The notes: a model not told the origin generated them from the sequence alone. Shown: positions 17,530 through 26,440, counted from the first letter of the stretch. The stretch is 64,000 bases of DNA from Planctomycetota bacterium (GCA_016350165.1 CP066225.1:2542001-2606000), one strand, 5' to 3'. Numbers and translations: made by a program.

Positions 17530-19050
17530 ATGCTTAAACAGACCATCACACTCTCGCTCTGCCTTTTCACACTCTCCCCCCTTCTTGCGCAATCGCAACC
17601 CAAATCCTCCTCCTCACTCACATACCCCATCGTCGATACCAACCAGATACGTACCTATAACAACACCTCTCGTATCAAATACCCCTCCAAAACCAGCTCT
17701 TTCTTTGGCCAGGACGCTCAATACCAAGGCCTCCAACCCAGCTACAAAGACAACAGCAACGGTACCATTACCGACCTCAATACCGGACTCATGTGGCAAA
17801 AAAGTTACCAACGGGCAACATATCAACAAGCCGTCACAGGCGCAGAAAAATGTCGCACCGCAGGTCACACCGACTGGCGCCTCCCCACCATCAAAGAACT
17901 CTACTCACTCATGGATTTCTCAGGCTACGACCCCGACCCACGCGCCTCCTCATCCTCAGCCCCCCCGTTCATCGACATTGATGTATTCGACTTCACCTTC
18001 GGTGACACCAAACGCGGCGAGCGAATCATCGACGCACAATACTGGACCTCTACCATCTACACCTCCACAACCATGAACGGCAACAAGACCGCCTTCGGTG
18101 TCAACTTCGCCGACGGTCGCATCAAAGGATACCCAACCTCAACCAGACGCAATCGCACACAACAACGCTTCGTTCGTTACGTACGACTCAACCCCGACTA
18201 CGGCAAGAACGATTTTATCGATAACAGCAACGGCTCCATCACCGACAAAGCTACCGGCTTAACATGGGCGCAAAACGATTCAGGTAAACCCATGTCATGG
18301 CAGCAAGCTCTCAAATATTGCGAAAAACTTAATCTCGCAGGTCACTCCGATTGGCGCCTCCCCAACGCAAAAGAACTACAGTCCATTGTCGACTACTCAC
18401 GTTCACCCGATGCAACCAACTCACCAGCCATTAACCCAATCTTCAACACAACAACCATCAAAAACGAAGGTAATCAAAAAGACTACCCACAGTTCTGGAC
18501 TTCAACCACACACCAATCACAACGTGGTGGAACCAACGCCGTCTACATCACATTCGGCCGCGCCCTCGGTTTCATGACCTTCGGCTCACCCAATGAGAAC
18601 CGACGTTCTACTAAATCATCCAATGCAAAACTCATGGACGTCCACGGTGCAGGCGCGCAACGTTCAGACAGAAAATCAGGCAACCCAGATGACTACCCAC
18701 AAGGCCACGGCCCACAAGGTGACGTCGTCCGTATCTACAACTACGTTCGCCCAGTCCGCGGCGGAACCGCAACCCTCAACACAACAGAACCACCACTCAC
18801 AGCTACTGAAAAACAAACACAAAACACACAACCACAATCCCCAGCCGACCTATTCATCAAACGCCTCGATCGTAACGGCGACAACAAAATATCCAAATCA
18901 GAATTCGACGGCCCCTCACAACATTTCTCACACATCGACCGCAACAACGATAACTATATCACCGCAGACGAAGCACCCTCCGGCCCTCCAGAACACATGC
19001 AAAATCAAGGTAATCAACAACACCCACCCCAACGTCGTGGCCGCAGATAA
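17530..19050 (+). CDS. Exported protein with two DUF1566 (Lcl) domains and EF hands
   Basis: A 506-residue protein with a signal peptide ending near LLAQS. Two DUF1566 modules are visible. The first (about 75-225) has NGTITDLNTGLMWQKS and GHTDWRLPTIKELYSLMDFS; the second (about 235-420) has NGSITDKATGLTWAQN and GHSDWRLPNAKELQSIVDYS. The C-terminus carries two EF-hand loops, DRNGDNKISKSEF and DRNNDNYITADEA, with the spacing of calcium sites, then a Gln/Pro/Arg-rich tail. DUF1566 is related to a C-type-lectin-like domain of surface proteins. A calcium-dependent surface or carbohydrate-binding role is inference. AAGGAG seven bases before the ATG supports the start. Confidence 0.85.
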   Translation: MLKQTITLSLCLFTLSPLLAQSQPKSSSSLTYPIVDTNQIRTYNNTSRIKYPSKTSSFFGQDAQYQGLQPSYKDNSNGTITDLNTGLMWQKSYQRATYQQAVTGAEKCRTAGHTDWRLPTIKELYSLMDFSGYDPDPRASSSSAPPFIDIDVFDFTFGDTKRGERIIDAQYWTSTIYTSTTMNGNKTAFGVNFADGRIKGYPTSTRRNRTQQRFVRYVRLNPDYGKNDFIDNSNGSITDKATGLTWAQNDSGKPMSWQQALKYCEKLNLAGHSDWRLPNAKELQSIVDYSRSPDATNSPAINPIFNTTTIKNEGNQKDYPQFWTSTTHQSQRGGTNAVYITFGRALGFMTFGSPNENRRSTKSSNAKLMDVHGAGAQRSDRKSGNPDDYPQGHGPQGDVVRIYNYVRPVRGGTATLNTTEPPLTATEKQTQNTQPQSPADLFIKRLDRNGDNKISKSEFDGPSQHFSHIDRNNDNYITADEAPSGPPEHMQNQGNQQHPPQRRGRR

Positions 19051-19058
19051 CCCAACCC

Positions 19059-19520
19059 TCAATCACGTCCCTTCGTGTACATCACCTTGTACACACCACT
19101 ATGCTCATCATGATATCGCTTCTCTCTCATCCACCCATGCGATTCGTAAAACCGATTCGCATTCTCATTCAACTCAAAACTTTCAAGTTTGATCTGACCA
19201 TACTTTTTAAATAACTGCCCTTCACAATGCGCGAGCAAACGACTACCCAGCCCCAGTCGATGCCGCGCATTATCTATCATTAACAAGTCAATCAGATTCA
19301 CCTTGCAAACACAAAATCCCGCCATCACTTCATCAACCACAATCACACATGTTTGCCCAAGATGTTCTTTCGTATACCCACGTATCGCCTCACCTCCAGT
19401 AAACATCTTCACCGCATTCTCACCCAAAAAACCTATATAACAAGCACGAATCGTGCGCTTTGATATCTTCACAATGTCATCGACATCGCACGCCGCCGCG
19501 CTCCTGATCTCAATTTTCAT
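19059..19520 (-). CDS. GNAT-family N-acetyltransferase
   Basis: A 153-residue protein of normal GNAT length. The acetyl-CoA-binding motif A is RHRLGLGSRLLAHCE (about residue 88), preceded by the strand VDEVMAGFCVCKVNLIDLLMID and followed by KLESFELNENANRFYESHGW, the usual motif B. The substrate is unknown. GGAAG lies six bases before the start. It converges on the DUF1566 gene with an 8-bp gap. Confidence 0.85.
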   Translation of the reverse strand: MKIEIRSAAACDVDDIVKISKRTIRACYIGFLGENAVKMFTGGEAIRGYTKEHLGQTCVIVVDEVMAGFCVCKVNLIDLLMIDNARHRLGLGSRLLAHCEGQLFKKYGQIKLESFELNENANRFYESHGWMREKRYHDEHSGVYKVMYTKGRD

Positions 19521-19639
19521 AACACACTTCCATTTTGCTCATGATCATTGATCAACATGATCATATATTTCACACCATGATATACCGATCGCCGAAACCC
19601 TTCCATCCAGCTATCAAAATCATGAGCATATAGACTGTG

Positions 19640-20449
19640 CTATCTATCTCGTCTTCGCATCAAACAACCCAACATCCCCATCAACAATAACCCACTCGTC
19701 GGCTCAGGTATCAACGCATTCGCACGATCAATCAACTCACCCCAGGGAAACATCGGCCCAGGATCTGCTCTATTCCACGGCTGCACCTGCCCATGTGCCA
19801 CCAACCCCGGCATGTTATAATCAACATCTCTCACAACATCACCATTCTCTTTATGCCATATCGCCTCACCACTAGGATGCACCAACGGTATGTCATACCT
19901 CATCGAATAATAAGCCACAATCGCCGCCAACGTATCCAAATTCGGACGATACCCATCACCAGGCGTCGGATCATGCGCATCTGGCAACTCTCCTTCTTCA
20001 TACCGCCACGTATCTATCTTGTCATCATCCGGAAAAACATGACCACGCGACCATCCCGACATCTCAATCCCAATCGATCGGCTATTGTAGTACGTCGCAT
20101 GCCACGCCTTCCGAGACGAATCAACCATCTGCGTAATCCGACCATCACGCGCAATCACAAAATGTGCCGAGTTTGAATTATTCCCCGAATTTCTGAACCA
20201 CCCAATCGTGTTCTCATACACACCCGACCCCTCAGTCGTATGCATCACAATCGTATCAATCTTCCTGCCACCACGACTGCTCGCATTCTTCGCGCCCTTA
20301 AACTCAAACGCTTGCCACCCTTCATTCAAAATCAACATCAAATCATCATAATCACTCCCCGCACTCTCGAACCCACTCACTCTCTCAACACCACTCAACA
20401 TAACCACCAGCCCACACACAATAACCCACATGCCTTTGGCCATGCTCAT
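19640..20449 (-). CDS. N-acetylmuramoyl-L-alanine amidase with PEP-CTERM-type tail
   Basis: A 269-residue exported protein. The signal peptide ends near VERVSG. The amidase_2/PGRP domain spans about 40-230: IDTIVMHTTEGSG supplies a zinc histidine, SAHFVIARDGRITQMV is the family core, and VAHGQVQPWNRADPGPMFPW carries the second histidine and the DPG motif. It cleaves the amide between muramic acid and the stem peptide. The end reads PEPTSGLLL...RRRDR, a PEP-CTERM sorting signal that an exosortase would process. GGGAG six bases upstream supports 20449; the longer frame adds a non-conserved stretch. An exosortase-associated glycosyltransferase lies at 45580. Confidence 0.9.
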   Translation of the reverse strand: MSMAKGMWVIVCGLVVMLSGVERVSGFESAGSDYDDLMLILNEGWQAFEFKGAKNASSRGGRKIDTIVMHTTEGSGVYENTIGWFRNSGNNSNSAHFVIARDGRITQMVDSSRKAWHATYYNSRSIGIEMSGWSRGHVFPDDDKIDTWRYEEGELPDAHDPTPGDGYRPNLDTLAAIVAYYSMRYDIPLVHPSGEAIWHKENGDVVRDVDYNMPGLVAHGQVQPWNRADPGPMFPWGELIDRANALIPEPTSGLLLMGMLGCLMRRRDR

Positions 20450-20607
20450 AACAATCTCCCTGCGATTTATGCAATAAAAGTCTCTCGTCTCTGATCCAAA
20501 CAAACAATAACACATATTTTCAAATAATTGCACAGGGAAATCCATATCTCAATTTTTGGACCTCTGCTATGCTATATCCAGTATAAAACCACACAATCGA
20601 GGGCAAT

Positions 20608-21399
20608 ATGGACAATATTTTTTCTAGATCAATTTTTCATAAACACATCCGCTATTGGATCAGACAACAATCAGCAGATCTCCGCAAACACATCGGTGCC
20701 ATTTTCTCAGGCAACCTATGCGAAAACTTTCACAACCTCTCGCGCACACGACTCTTCATCCTCCACATCACACACCTCCTCCTTGGCGTCGCTCACTTCA
20801 CATTATTCGCTTTTATAGTGTCCATGAAAAATAACTTTTTTTCAGTAAACATCACATTTGTTGCTTTGATTCTCTTCTTCGGCTTCATCATCAACTACGT
20901 CGTCCGAGCCAATACCACCGCCAAAATTAAATGCGACACCATTGCACGCATACTCAACCAGCGTAATATCCAACCTGAATTTTGTCCTTGTTGTGGCTAC
21001 GATCTCCAACAACTCACCAATCCAGTATGCCCCGAATGTGGCCAGCAATACTCACACCCTATCACCAACAAACAACACCTCAGTCTAATCAATGACTGTA
21101 TCGCTCAGGAAAAAACATTATTTATCGAGATCTATAAGCGAAAGAATTTCGTTTTCTCACTCTTAAGAATTCCTTACGTAATAAGTCTCTTCTCACTAGC
21201 AGTCTTCTTTGATTTTATCCTATTACACTGTCCGCTCTGGGTCGCAATACTCCCATTCTTCTATGCCTTACCTTATTACCATCTCACCTACTACACCGAA
21301 AGACAAAACGCCAACCTCTTCCGCAAACACTACAACGAAATTTGGCAAGACCTCGAAGTCGCCATGCAGCAAGAACAACAACTAACCAAGGCCACATAA
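20608..21399 (+). CDS. Zinc-ribbon membrane protein (cluster 2, copy 1)
   Basis: A 263-residue protein. Two N-terminal helices (LFILHITHLLLGVAHFTLFAFIV; ITFVALILFFGFIINYVV) precede a zinc ribbon, FCPCCGYDLQQL...VCPECGQQY (about 128-150). A second hydrophobic pair and a charged C-terminus follow. The layout differs from cluster 1 by having helices on both sides of the ribbon. It pairs with the next gene, which has the same architecture. The function is unknown. Confidence 0.75.
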   Translation: MDNIFSRSIFHKHIRYWIRQQSADLRKHIGAIFSGNLCENFHNLSRTRLFILHITHLLLGVAHFTLFAFIVSMKNNFFSVNITFVALILFFGFIINYVVRANTTAKIKCDTIARILNQRNIQPEFCPCCGYDLQQLTNPVCPECGQQYSHPITNKQHLSLINDCIAQEKTLFIEIYKRKNFVFSLLRIPYVISLFSLAVFFDFILLHCPLWVAILPFFYALPYYHLTYYTERQNANLFRKHYNEIWQDLEVAMQQEQQLTKAT

Positions 21400-22143
21400 T
21401 TGTTTTACCAATCCATCAAAAACAAACACACCCGACATTGGCTCAAATCACTCCCCAAAGACGAAGCCAAAGCTATCAAATACATCTTCAATGCACGCAT
21501 CATCGACAAAAGCTTCTCTCACGCGCGCCTTCGTAAATTCCTCACAAGCTTCTCAGTTTATCTTTTCAGCATCGTCATCCTTGCCACACTCACCACCGCT
21601 ATGCAGCAAATCATTACGGTCCCACAAGCAATTTTCGTCATGATCTTATCACTCTTCATCCTCATCGTTGTACTCTATCTGCTCAATCACGAACACAGCG
21701 ATCAACTTCATGCACAAACCATCAGCAGCATACTCAATCAGCGTCGATATCCGCTCACCACATGCCCAATCTGTGGCTACGATATCCATCATCTCACTCA
21801 AGGCTCATGCCCCGAGTGCGGAACCTACTATCGTGGTATAACCAACGATCCAGAATTACAAAAGCAAATCAGCCTCAACATCGCTCACGAAAACAACGCA
21901 ATTAAAGCAAACACTAAAGCCACACTCATCTATTTCAATATCCTCAACATCACCGCATCTATGACCTTCGGGCTCACCTTCGCATCAACCATGATCTTTA
22001 AATCAACCCTCTTCAACATCGCTTTTATTTTCATAGCCCCCACATTGTTTTTGATAGCACCCATGGTTCTCAAACATCAGGCAAAAAAGTTTCATCACTA
22101 CTCAACCGAACGTTGGGAAAACCACGATAAGCAATTTCGTTAA
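21400..22143 (+). CDS. Zinc-ribbon membrane protein (cluster 2, copy 2)
   Basis: A 247-residue paralogue of the preceding gene: a membrane helix pair, then ISSILNQRRYPLTTCPICGYD with SCPECGTYY, then a second helix pair and a basic C-terminus. Both share an (A/S)RILNQR-like run before the ribbon. The frame opens with TTG directly after the previous stop (no gap), so translational coupling is likely. A later start cannot be excluded, since no Shine-Dalgarno sequence or early ATG is present. Confidence 0.72.
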   Translation: MFYQSIKNKHTRHWLKSLPKDEAKAIKYIFNARIIDKSFSHARLRKFLTSFSVYLFSIVILATLTTAMQQIITVPQAIFVMILSLFILIVVLYLLNHEHSDQLHAQTISSILNQRRYPLTTCPICGYDIHHLTQGSCPECGTYYRGITNDPELQKQISLNIAHENNAIKANTKATLIYFNILNITASMTFGLTFASTMIFKSTLFNIAFIFIAPTLFLIAPMVLKHQAKKFHHYSTERWENHDKQFR

Positions 22144-22181
22144 ATCATCACCAACACGCAAGCTAAACGTGAATCATAATT

Positions 22182-22577
22182 ATGACCCAGGCAAACCCAT
22201 CAACCAAACACCGTAAAATCTATTGCATGCATTGTTACTACAATCTCAATGCTCTCTCGACCTGCTTCTGTCCTGAATGTGGCCACCACTTCGATACACA
22301 AAACCCTGAAACATACACCACCCTCTCTTCACCCATCAGCACAAGTAAATTCCTCTTTACAAGTGCAATCGCCCCCTTCTTTGTCTCACTCCTGACCGTC
22401 GGCACGCAACAAAATTTCCTCTGGTTTCACGTCCTGCTCATCCCATTAAACATCGCGATCATTAACACAATCCTCAACGATAAACGCTGCAAAACAAGCC
22501 ATTTTGCATACCTCAGCATCCCACTCTATATCGTTTCAACCGTCTTCCCATTCATCGTTGTAAACACGCTCAACTAA
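22182..22577 (+). CDS. Small zinc-ribbon membrane protein (cluster 2, copy 3)
   Basis: A 131-residue protein of cluster-1 type: KIYCMHCYYNLNAL and FCPECGHHFDTQNPETY, then hydrophobic stretches (FLFTSAIAPFFVSLLTVG; FLWFHVLLIPLNIAI; FAYLSIPLYIVSTVFPFIVV). It starts 39 bp after copy 2. Its stop adjoins the convergent lipoprotein gene. Confidence 0.74.
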   Translation: MTQANPSTKHRKIYCMHCYYNLNALSTCFCPECGHHFDTQNPETYTTLSSPISTSKFLFTSAIAPFFVSLLTVGTQQNFLWFHVLLIPLNIAIINTILNDKRCKTSHFAYLSIPLYIVSTVFPFIVVNTLN

Positions 22578-22578
22578 T

Positions 22579-23367
22579 TCAATATCCTTCACGCCGATAA
22601 ACCTCCCACGCTTCCGCATTCTCAAAATCCAAAACCATATCCACCGACTTAACTTCATTTTCAATCGTACGGTACCACACCCTCACAGTCTCACCATTAA
22701 GCCAGGCATATTGCTGAACAAGATCAATCTCAACAGGTCTCGTCTTTGCAAGTACGCGTCCATCCCGAACATCTGCAATCATCACATAACCATCATCAGC
22801 CGCCAACGTTGGATAAATCACAACATACAATCCCGATTCATCCAGCTCCGCGCCACTTGTCGCCCCTGCCCATAACACCTCACCCTCAACATTAAATACA
22901 CTCCAAAACGCAGTATTCGTACCCGCACCAAACTTGTGAAAAATCAAATCACCCGCTGCCCACTTCATGCTCCCACCAGCGCCCGGCTCAATCATCTTCT
23001 TCAGCACGCCCAAATCCAAATCATAAATACTCAATTTCCGAGGCGTGTAATCCATATGCCAAACAAACAAATACTTCCCGCTTGGCGATACCTTCGCGTC
23101 ATAAATATGATGCGCATTTCCAAACTGCGTAATATTCACCCCATCAACAAAAACATCTTTAACCTTCCCACCACTCTCTTTCACCTCAACCTTTTTCCAA
23201 CTATCTTTCAACCACTCAGGAGGCAAACTATGATTCACCTCACCAACCATCAGCTCATTATCTACCACTAAAATAGGTATTTCCGCCCCACCTTCATGCT
23301 TCACATCACCACCATCACACCCCAAAATAAGCCCCACAAAAACCATCATCAATATCATCTTTTTCAT
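22579..23367 (-). CDS. Predicted lipoprotein, beta-propeller-like
   Basis: A 262-residue protein with a lipoprotein signal (VGLILGC, lipidated Cys at residue 17). The mature part has strand-rich segments of the kind seen in WD/YVTN-type propellers: HHIYDAKVSPSGKYLFVWHMDY, RKLSIYDLDLGVLKKMI and GYVMIADVRDGRVLAKTRP. No enzyme motif is seen. It would sit in the periplasm or on the outer membrane. The start lacks a good ribosome-binding site but is fixed by the signal sequence. Confidence 0.75.
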   Translation of the reverse strand: MKKMILMMVFVGLILGCDGGDVKHEGGAEIPILVVDNELMVGEVNHSLPPEWLKDSWKKVEVKESGGKVKDVFVDGVNITQFGNAHHIYDAKVSPSGKYLFVWHMDYTPRKLSIYDLDLGVLKKMIEPGAGGSMKWAAGDLIFHKFGAGTNTAFWSVFNVEGEVLWAGATSGAELDESGLYVVIYPTLAADDGYVMIADVRDGRVLAKTRPVEIDLVQQYAWLNGETVRVWYRTIENEVKSVDMVLDFENAEAWEVYRREGY

Positions 23368-23443
23368 ACAAGCAATCTATCACTCAAACTCCCTTCAAAC
23401 AATATCATTCCAACACCATCTCCATTAAAATATCAGCAAGCAA

Positions 23444-23863
23444 ATGGACCAACACGAAGAACAACCATTACCTCCTCCCACATTAAAGCCGCCCGCCTAT
23501 TGTCTTGGCTGCAACTACAACCTCGCGCATCTCTCAACCACAACCTGCCCTGAATGTGGCCGCTCCTTCGATCCAACCGACTACCAAACCTACAACGAAT
23601 ACAACCCCCATCGCGATACGCATTACAACCGCCAATTCTTCTTTATCCTATCCATCAGCATTTTCTTTTTCATCCTCCCATACCCCGGCCTCAACACTCT
23701 CATTCAATTCCTCATCTATCCCACCGCCCACACCCTAGCAAAAAAAGCTTACAAAGATCCAACCTGCAAACTTAAATACTTTGCCTTCCTCCCGCCTATC
23801 CTCATAGCACTCTTCGCCACCCGCGATTTCATTTGGCTCTACCAATACCTCATGAGTAATTAA
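23444..23863 (+). CDS. Small zinc-ribbon membrane protein (cluster 2, copy 4)
   Basis: A 139-residue protein: LKPPAYCLGCNYNLAHL, TCPECGRSFDPTDYQTY, then FFFILSISIFFFILPYPGLNTLIQFL and FLPPILIALFATRDFIWL. It is most like copy 2 of cluster 1 (15098), sharing the SFDPTDY and xxTRD segments, and is separated from cluster 2 by the lipoprotein gene on the other strand. Confidence 0.75.
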   Translation: MDQHEEQPLPPPTLKPPAYCLGCNYNLAHLSTTTCPECGRSFDPTDYQTYNEYNPHRDTHYNRQFFFILSISIFFFILPYPGLNTLIQFLIYPTAHTLAKKAYKDPTCKLKYFAFLPPILIALFATRDFIWLYQYLMSN

Positions 23864-23939
23864 CACCATACAACAAACTATCTAAACAAACACCAGTTCA
23901 CCCAAAACTACAAATTTACCCAAACCAAGCATCGCTATA

Positions 23940-23968
23940 GATAGTTTAACTATCTAATGATTAGTTCG
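23940..23968. repeat. 29-bp repeat, copy A (nested palindromes)
   Basis: A 29-bp block that recurs at 24206-24234 with two mismatches. It contains GATAGT-TTA-ACTATC and, overlapping it, CTATCTAATGATTAG, the reverse orientation of the window's 15-bp palindrome. Copies A and B flank the thrS terminator. Confidence 0.6.
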
Positions 23969-24087
23969 TTGCTATGCCTATCGGGCAATCATTTATTTCG
24001 CAATCCCTGCCATTAGTTTCATGATGAATCCATCTCAAAAGTGCCGTAATAGGCTCAACTTCACAACATCAGCAGGCATACAAAATC

Positions 24088-24120
24088 AAAAAACCCGCTG
24101 ACTTATGCCAGCGGGTTTGT
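24088..24120 (-). terminator. Intrinsic terminator of thrS
   Basis: AACCCGCTG and CAGCGGGTT form a 9-bp stem with an 8-base loop; on the minus strand a run of T follows (TTTTTTG). It lies about 110 bp past the thrS stop. Confidence 0.8.
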
Positions 24121-24205
24121 ATATCTAATATATGAGTCCATCCACGCTTACTTTAAACCACATGGACACACCCTCCCCACGATCAACCATCAAATATCAC
24201 GATTA

Positions 24206-24234
24206 GATAGTCGAACTATCTAATGATTAGTTCG
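24206..24234. repeat. 29-bp repeat, copy B, overlapping the thrS stop
   Basis: This block matches copy A at 27 of 29 positions. On the minus strand the motif is CTAATC-ATT-AGATAG and its TAA is the thrS stop codon. Confidence 0.6.
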
Positions 24235-26356
24235 ACGCTTTGACTAATGGTGCAATCGCTTTGGTCTTGATCTCATCCATCAGTGTCGCGATGAACTCGT
24301 CCTTAGGCACCGCACCGAGATCACCCTCACTACGATGGCGAACACTCACAGTGCCAGCTTCCTTATCCTTACCGCCAACAACCAGCATGTAAGGGATCTT
24401 CTCTTCCTGGGCGACCTTGATCTTACCATTCAAACGATCATTACCCTTGTCAATCGTCACACGCACGCCTTCAGCAAACAGTTTGTCCTTAATCTCTTCA
24501 GCATAGTCAACAAACTTATCACTAATCGGCAACACGCGAACTTGCTCAGGCGACAACCACAACGGGAACGAACCATTAAAGTGTTCAATCAGCACGCCAA
24601 CAAAGCGTTCCATCGAACCAAACGGTGCGCGGTGGATCATCACAGGTACATGCTCAGCGTTGTCACTACCAACGTAAGACAACTCAAATCGTTGTGGCAA
24701 CTGATAATCAACCTGCACAGTACCCAACTGCCATTCGCGGCCAATCACATCCTTCACCACAAAGTCAATCTTAGGACCATAGAACGCAGCTTCACCAGCC
24801 TCCGAACTAAACGGAACACCCAAACTTTCAGCCGCCTTCAAACACGCAGCCTCAGCATGATCCCAGTCCTTCGGATCGCCAACATACTTACTGCTATCCG
24901 GGTCACGTAGACCAACACGCACACGGAAATCTTCCATGCCCAGTTTGTCGAAAATGATCTTCACCAGATCCAAACAACCCTGCACCTCTTCATCAAGTTG
25001 TTCAGGCATCACGAACAAGTGAGCATCGTCTTGAGTGAAACCGCGCACGCGGGTCATGCCGTTCAGTTCACCCGACTGTTCCCAGCGATAAACCGTGCCG
25101 AATTCAGCCAAACGGATCGGCAGATCGCGGTATGAACGCTTCTCAGAAGCGAAAATGCGGATGTGGTGCGGGCAGTTCATCGGCTTCAGCAAGTAGCCTT
25201 CGATTTCCCCTTCTTCAGTCATATTCGCGAGTTGCGAACATGAGCAACCTTCATCAGCGAGGTTTTTGATCTGCTCGCGGCTAATGATCGGCGGATACTG
25301 CGAATCCTGGTAGTACGGGAAGTGGCCCGAGGTGCGGTACAGGTCCAATTTGCCAATATGTGGCGTGAAGACCTGGAAATAGCCCTGTTTGGTCAGGTGC
25401 TCAGCGATGAAACGCTGGAGTTCATCACGGATGATGCCGCCCTTTGGTTTCCATAACACGAGTCCTTGACCGACTTTATCGTCGATTGCGAAGAGGCCGA
25501 GTTTTTGGCCGATGACGCGGTGGTCACGAGCTTTGGCTTGTTCCATTTTCTCGAGATAGTTTTCGAGATCTTTTTCTGAGAAGAAGGCGGTGCCGTAAAC
25601 ACGTTGGAAGCGGTCGGACTCGATGTCGCCGTGCCAGTTTGAGCTGGCGATGGACATAACCTTGTAAGCACCTATCAATGAAGTATTTGGAACGTGAGGC
25701 CCCTGGCAGAGGTCTTCCCAGAATTTACCATCAGCGTTCGCTTCTTCGAGCGCACAAGATGAATCGACGGTTGGATCGCCTGTCACATACCATGACAAAG
25801 TTTGCGCGCCGCCTGCGACTGCGCGTTCGGCGTTGTCGAGTTTGTACTTGTTGTCTTCGGCTTTGAGTTTGTCCATGCCTTCGGCGACGGGGAGGTCGTA
25901 ACGCTTGAATGGACGGTTACTTGCGATGATTTTCTTCATCTCGGCTTCGATTTTTGCGAAGTCGTCGGATGAGATTGGGGTGTCGAGTTTGATGTCGTAG
26001 TAGAAGCCGGTTTCGAGTGGGGGGCCGTAGGCGAGTTCTGTGTCTGGCCAAAGGTTTTCGATGGCTTCAGCCATGACGTGTGCGGTTGAGTGACGCAGGA
26101 GATAAAGTGCATCGTCCATGTGCTGCGAGTCACGGAACTTGGAGTTACCCTTTTTGTCCTGACGCGGTGCGGTGACGATGGAGATATCGCAATCTTCTGT
26201 GATTGGGGCAGTTACGTCGACGAGGGTTCCGTTGACGCGAGCGCCGATGGAGGCTTTTGCGAGACCTTCGCCGATGGATGCAGCGACGTCGTATGGTGTT
26301 GAGCCTGAAGGCAGCTCAACGGAGTTGCCGTCGGGGAGGGTAATTTTGACGTTCAT
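24227..26356 (-). CDS. thrS: Threonyl-tRNA synthetase
   Basis: A 709-residue class II synthetase that charges tRNA-Thr. In order: a TGS domain (about 1-62, VELPSGSTPYDVAASIGEG); the editing domain with its HxxxH (LRHSTAHVMAEAI); motif 2 region YRWEQSGELNGMTRVRGFTQDDAHLF; MNCPHHIRIF with the zinc-binding cysteine; motif 3 HRAPFGSMERFVGVLIEH; and an anticodon-binding domain. It is longer than the 642-residue E. coli enzyme, partly through an insertion around SREQIKNLADEGCSCSQLANM just before MNCPHH. The ATG at 26356 has GGAG nine bases upstream. Codon choice shifts within the gene: C-ending in the N-terminal half, G/T-ending in the C-terminal half. The leader upstream is described separately. 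Confidence 0.97.
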   Translation of the reverse strand: MNVKITLPDGNSVELPSGSTPYDVAASIGEGLAKASIGARVNGTLVDVTAPITEDCDISIVTAPRQDKKGNSKFRDSQHMDDALYLLRHSTAHVMAEAIENLWPDTELAYGPPLETGFYYDIKLDTPISSDDFAKIEAEMKKIIASNRPFKRYDLPVAEGMDKLKAEDNKYKLDNAERAVAGGAQTLSWYVTGDPTVDSSCALEEANADGKFWEDLCQGPHVPNTSLIGAYKVMSIASSNWHGDIESDRFQRVYGTAFFSEKDLENYLEKMEQAKARDHRVIGQKLGLFAIDDKVGQGLVLWKPKGGIIRDELQRFIAEHLTKQGYFQVFTPHIGKLDLYRTSGHFPYYQDSQYPPIISREQIKNLADEGCSCSQLANMTEEGEIEGYLLKPMNCPHHIRIFASEKRSYRDLPIRLAEFGTVYRWEQSGELNGMTRVRGFTQDDAHLFVMPEQLDEEVQGCLDLVKIIFDKLGMEDFRVRVGLRDPDSSKYVGDPKDWDHAEAACLKAAESLGVPFSSEAGEAAFYGPKIDFVVKDVIGREWQLGTVQVDYQLPQRFELSYVGSDNAEHVPVMIHRAPFGSMERFVGVLIEHFNGSFPLWLSPEQVRVLPISDKFVDYAEEIKDKLFAEGVRVTIDKGNDRLNGKIKVAQEEKIPYMLVVGGKDKEAGTVSVRHRSEGDLGAVPKDEFIATLMDEIKTKAIAPLVKASN

Positions 26357-26389
26357 GATTACGTTCTCCGTGTGTTGAAACAGCGTCAA

Positions 26390-26440
26390 TTTTGTGCGCA
26401 CAAGTTGGAGGCGTGTTTGCGCGTGCTTAGGCGCACAAAA
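26390..26440 (-). promoter_or_regulatory. Inverted repeat next to the thrS ribosome-binding site
   Basis: On the minus strand TTTTGTGCGC and GCGCACAAAA are perfect 10-base complements, separated by 31 bases. The structure ends about 34 bases before the thrS start. E. coli thrS is repressed by its own protein binding tRNA-like hairpins just upstream of the ribosome-binding site; whether this hairpin does the same is inference. Confidence 0.4.
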
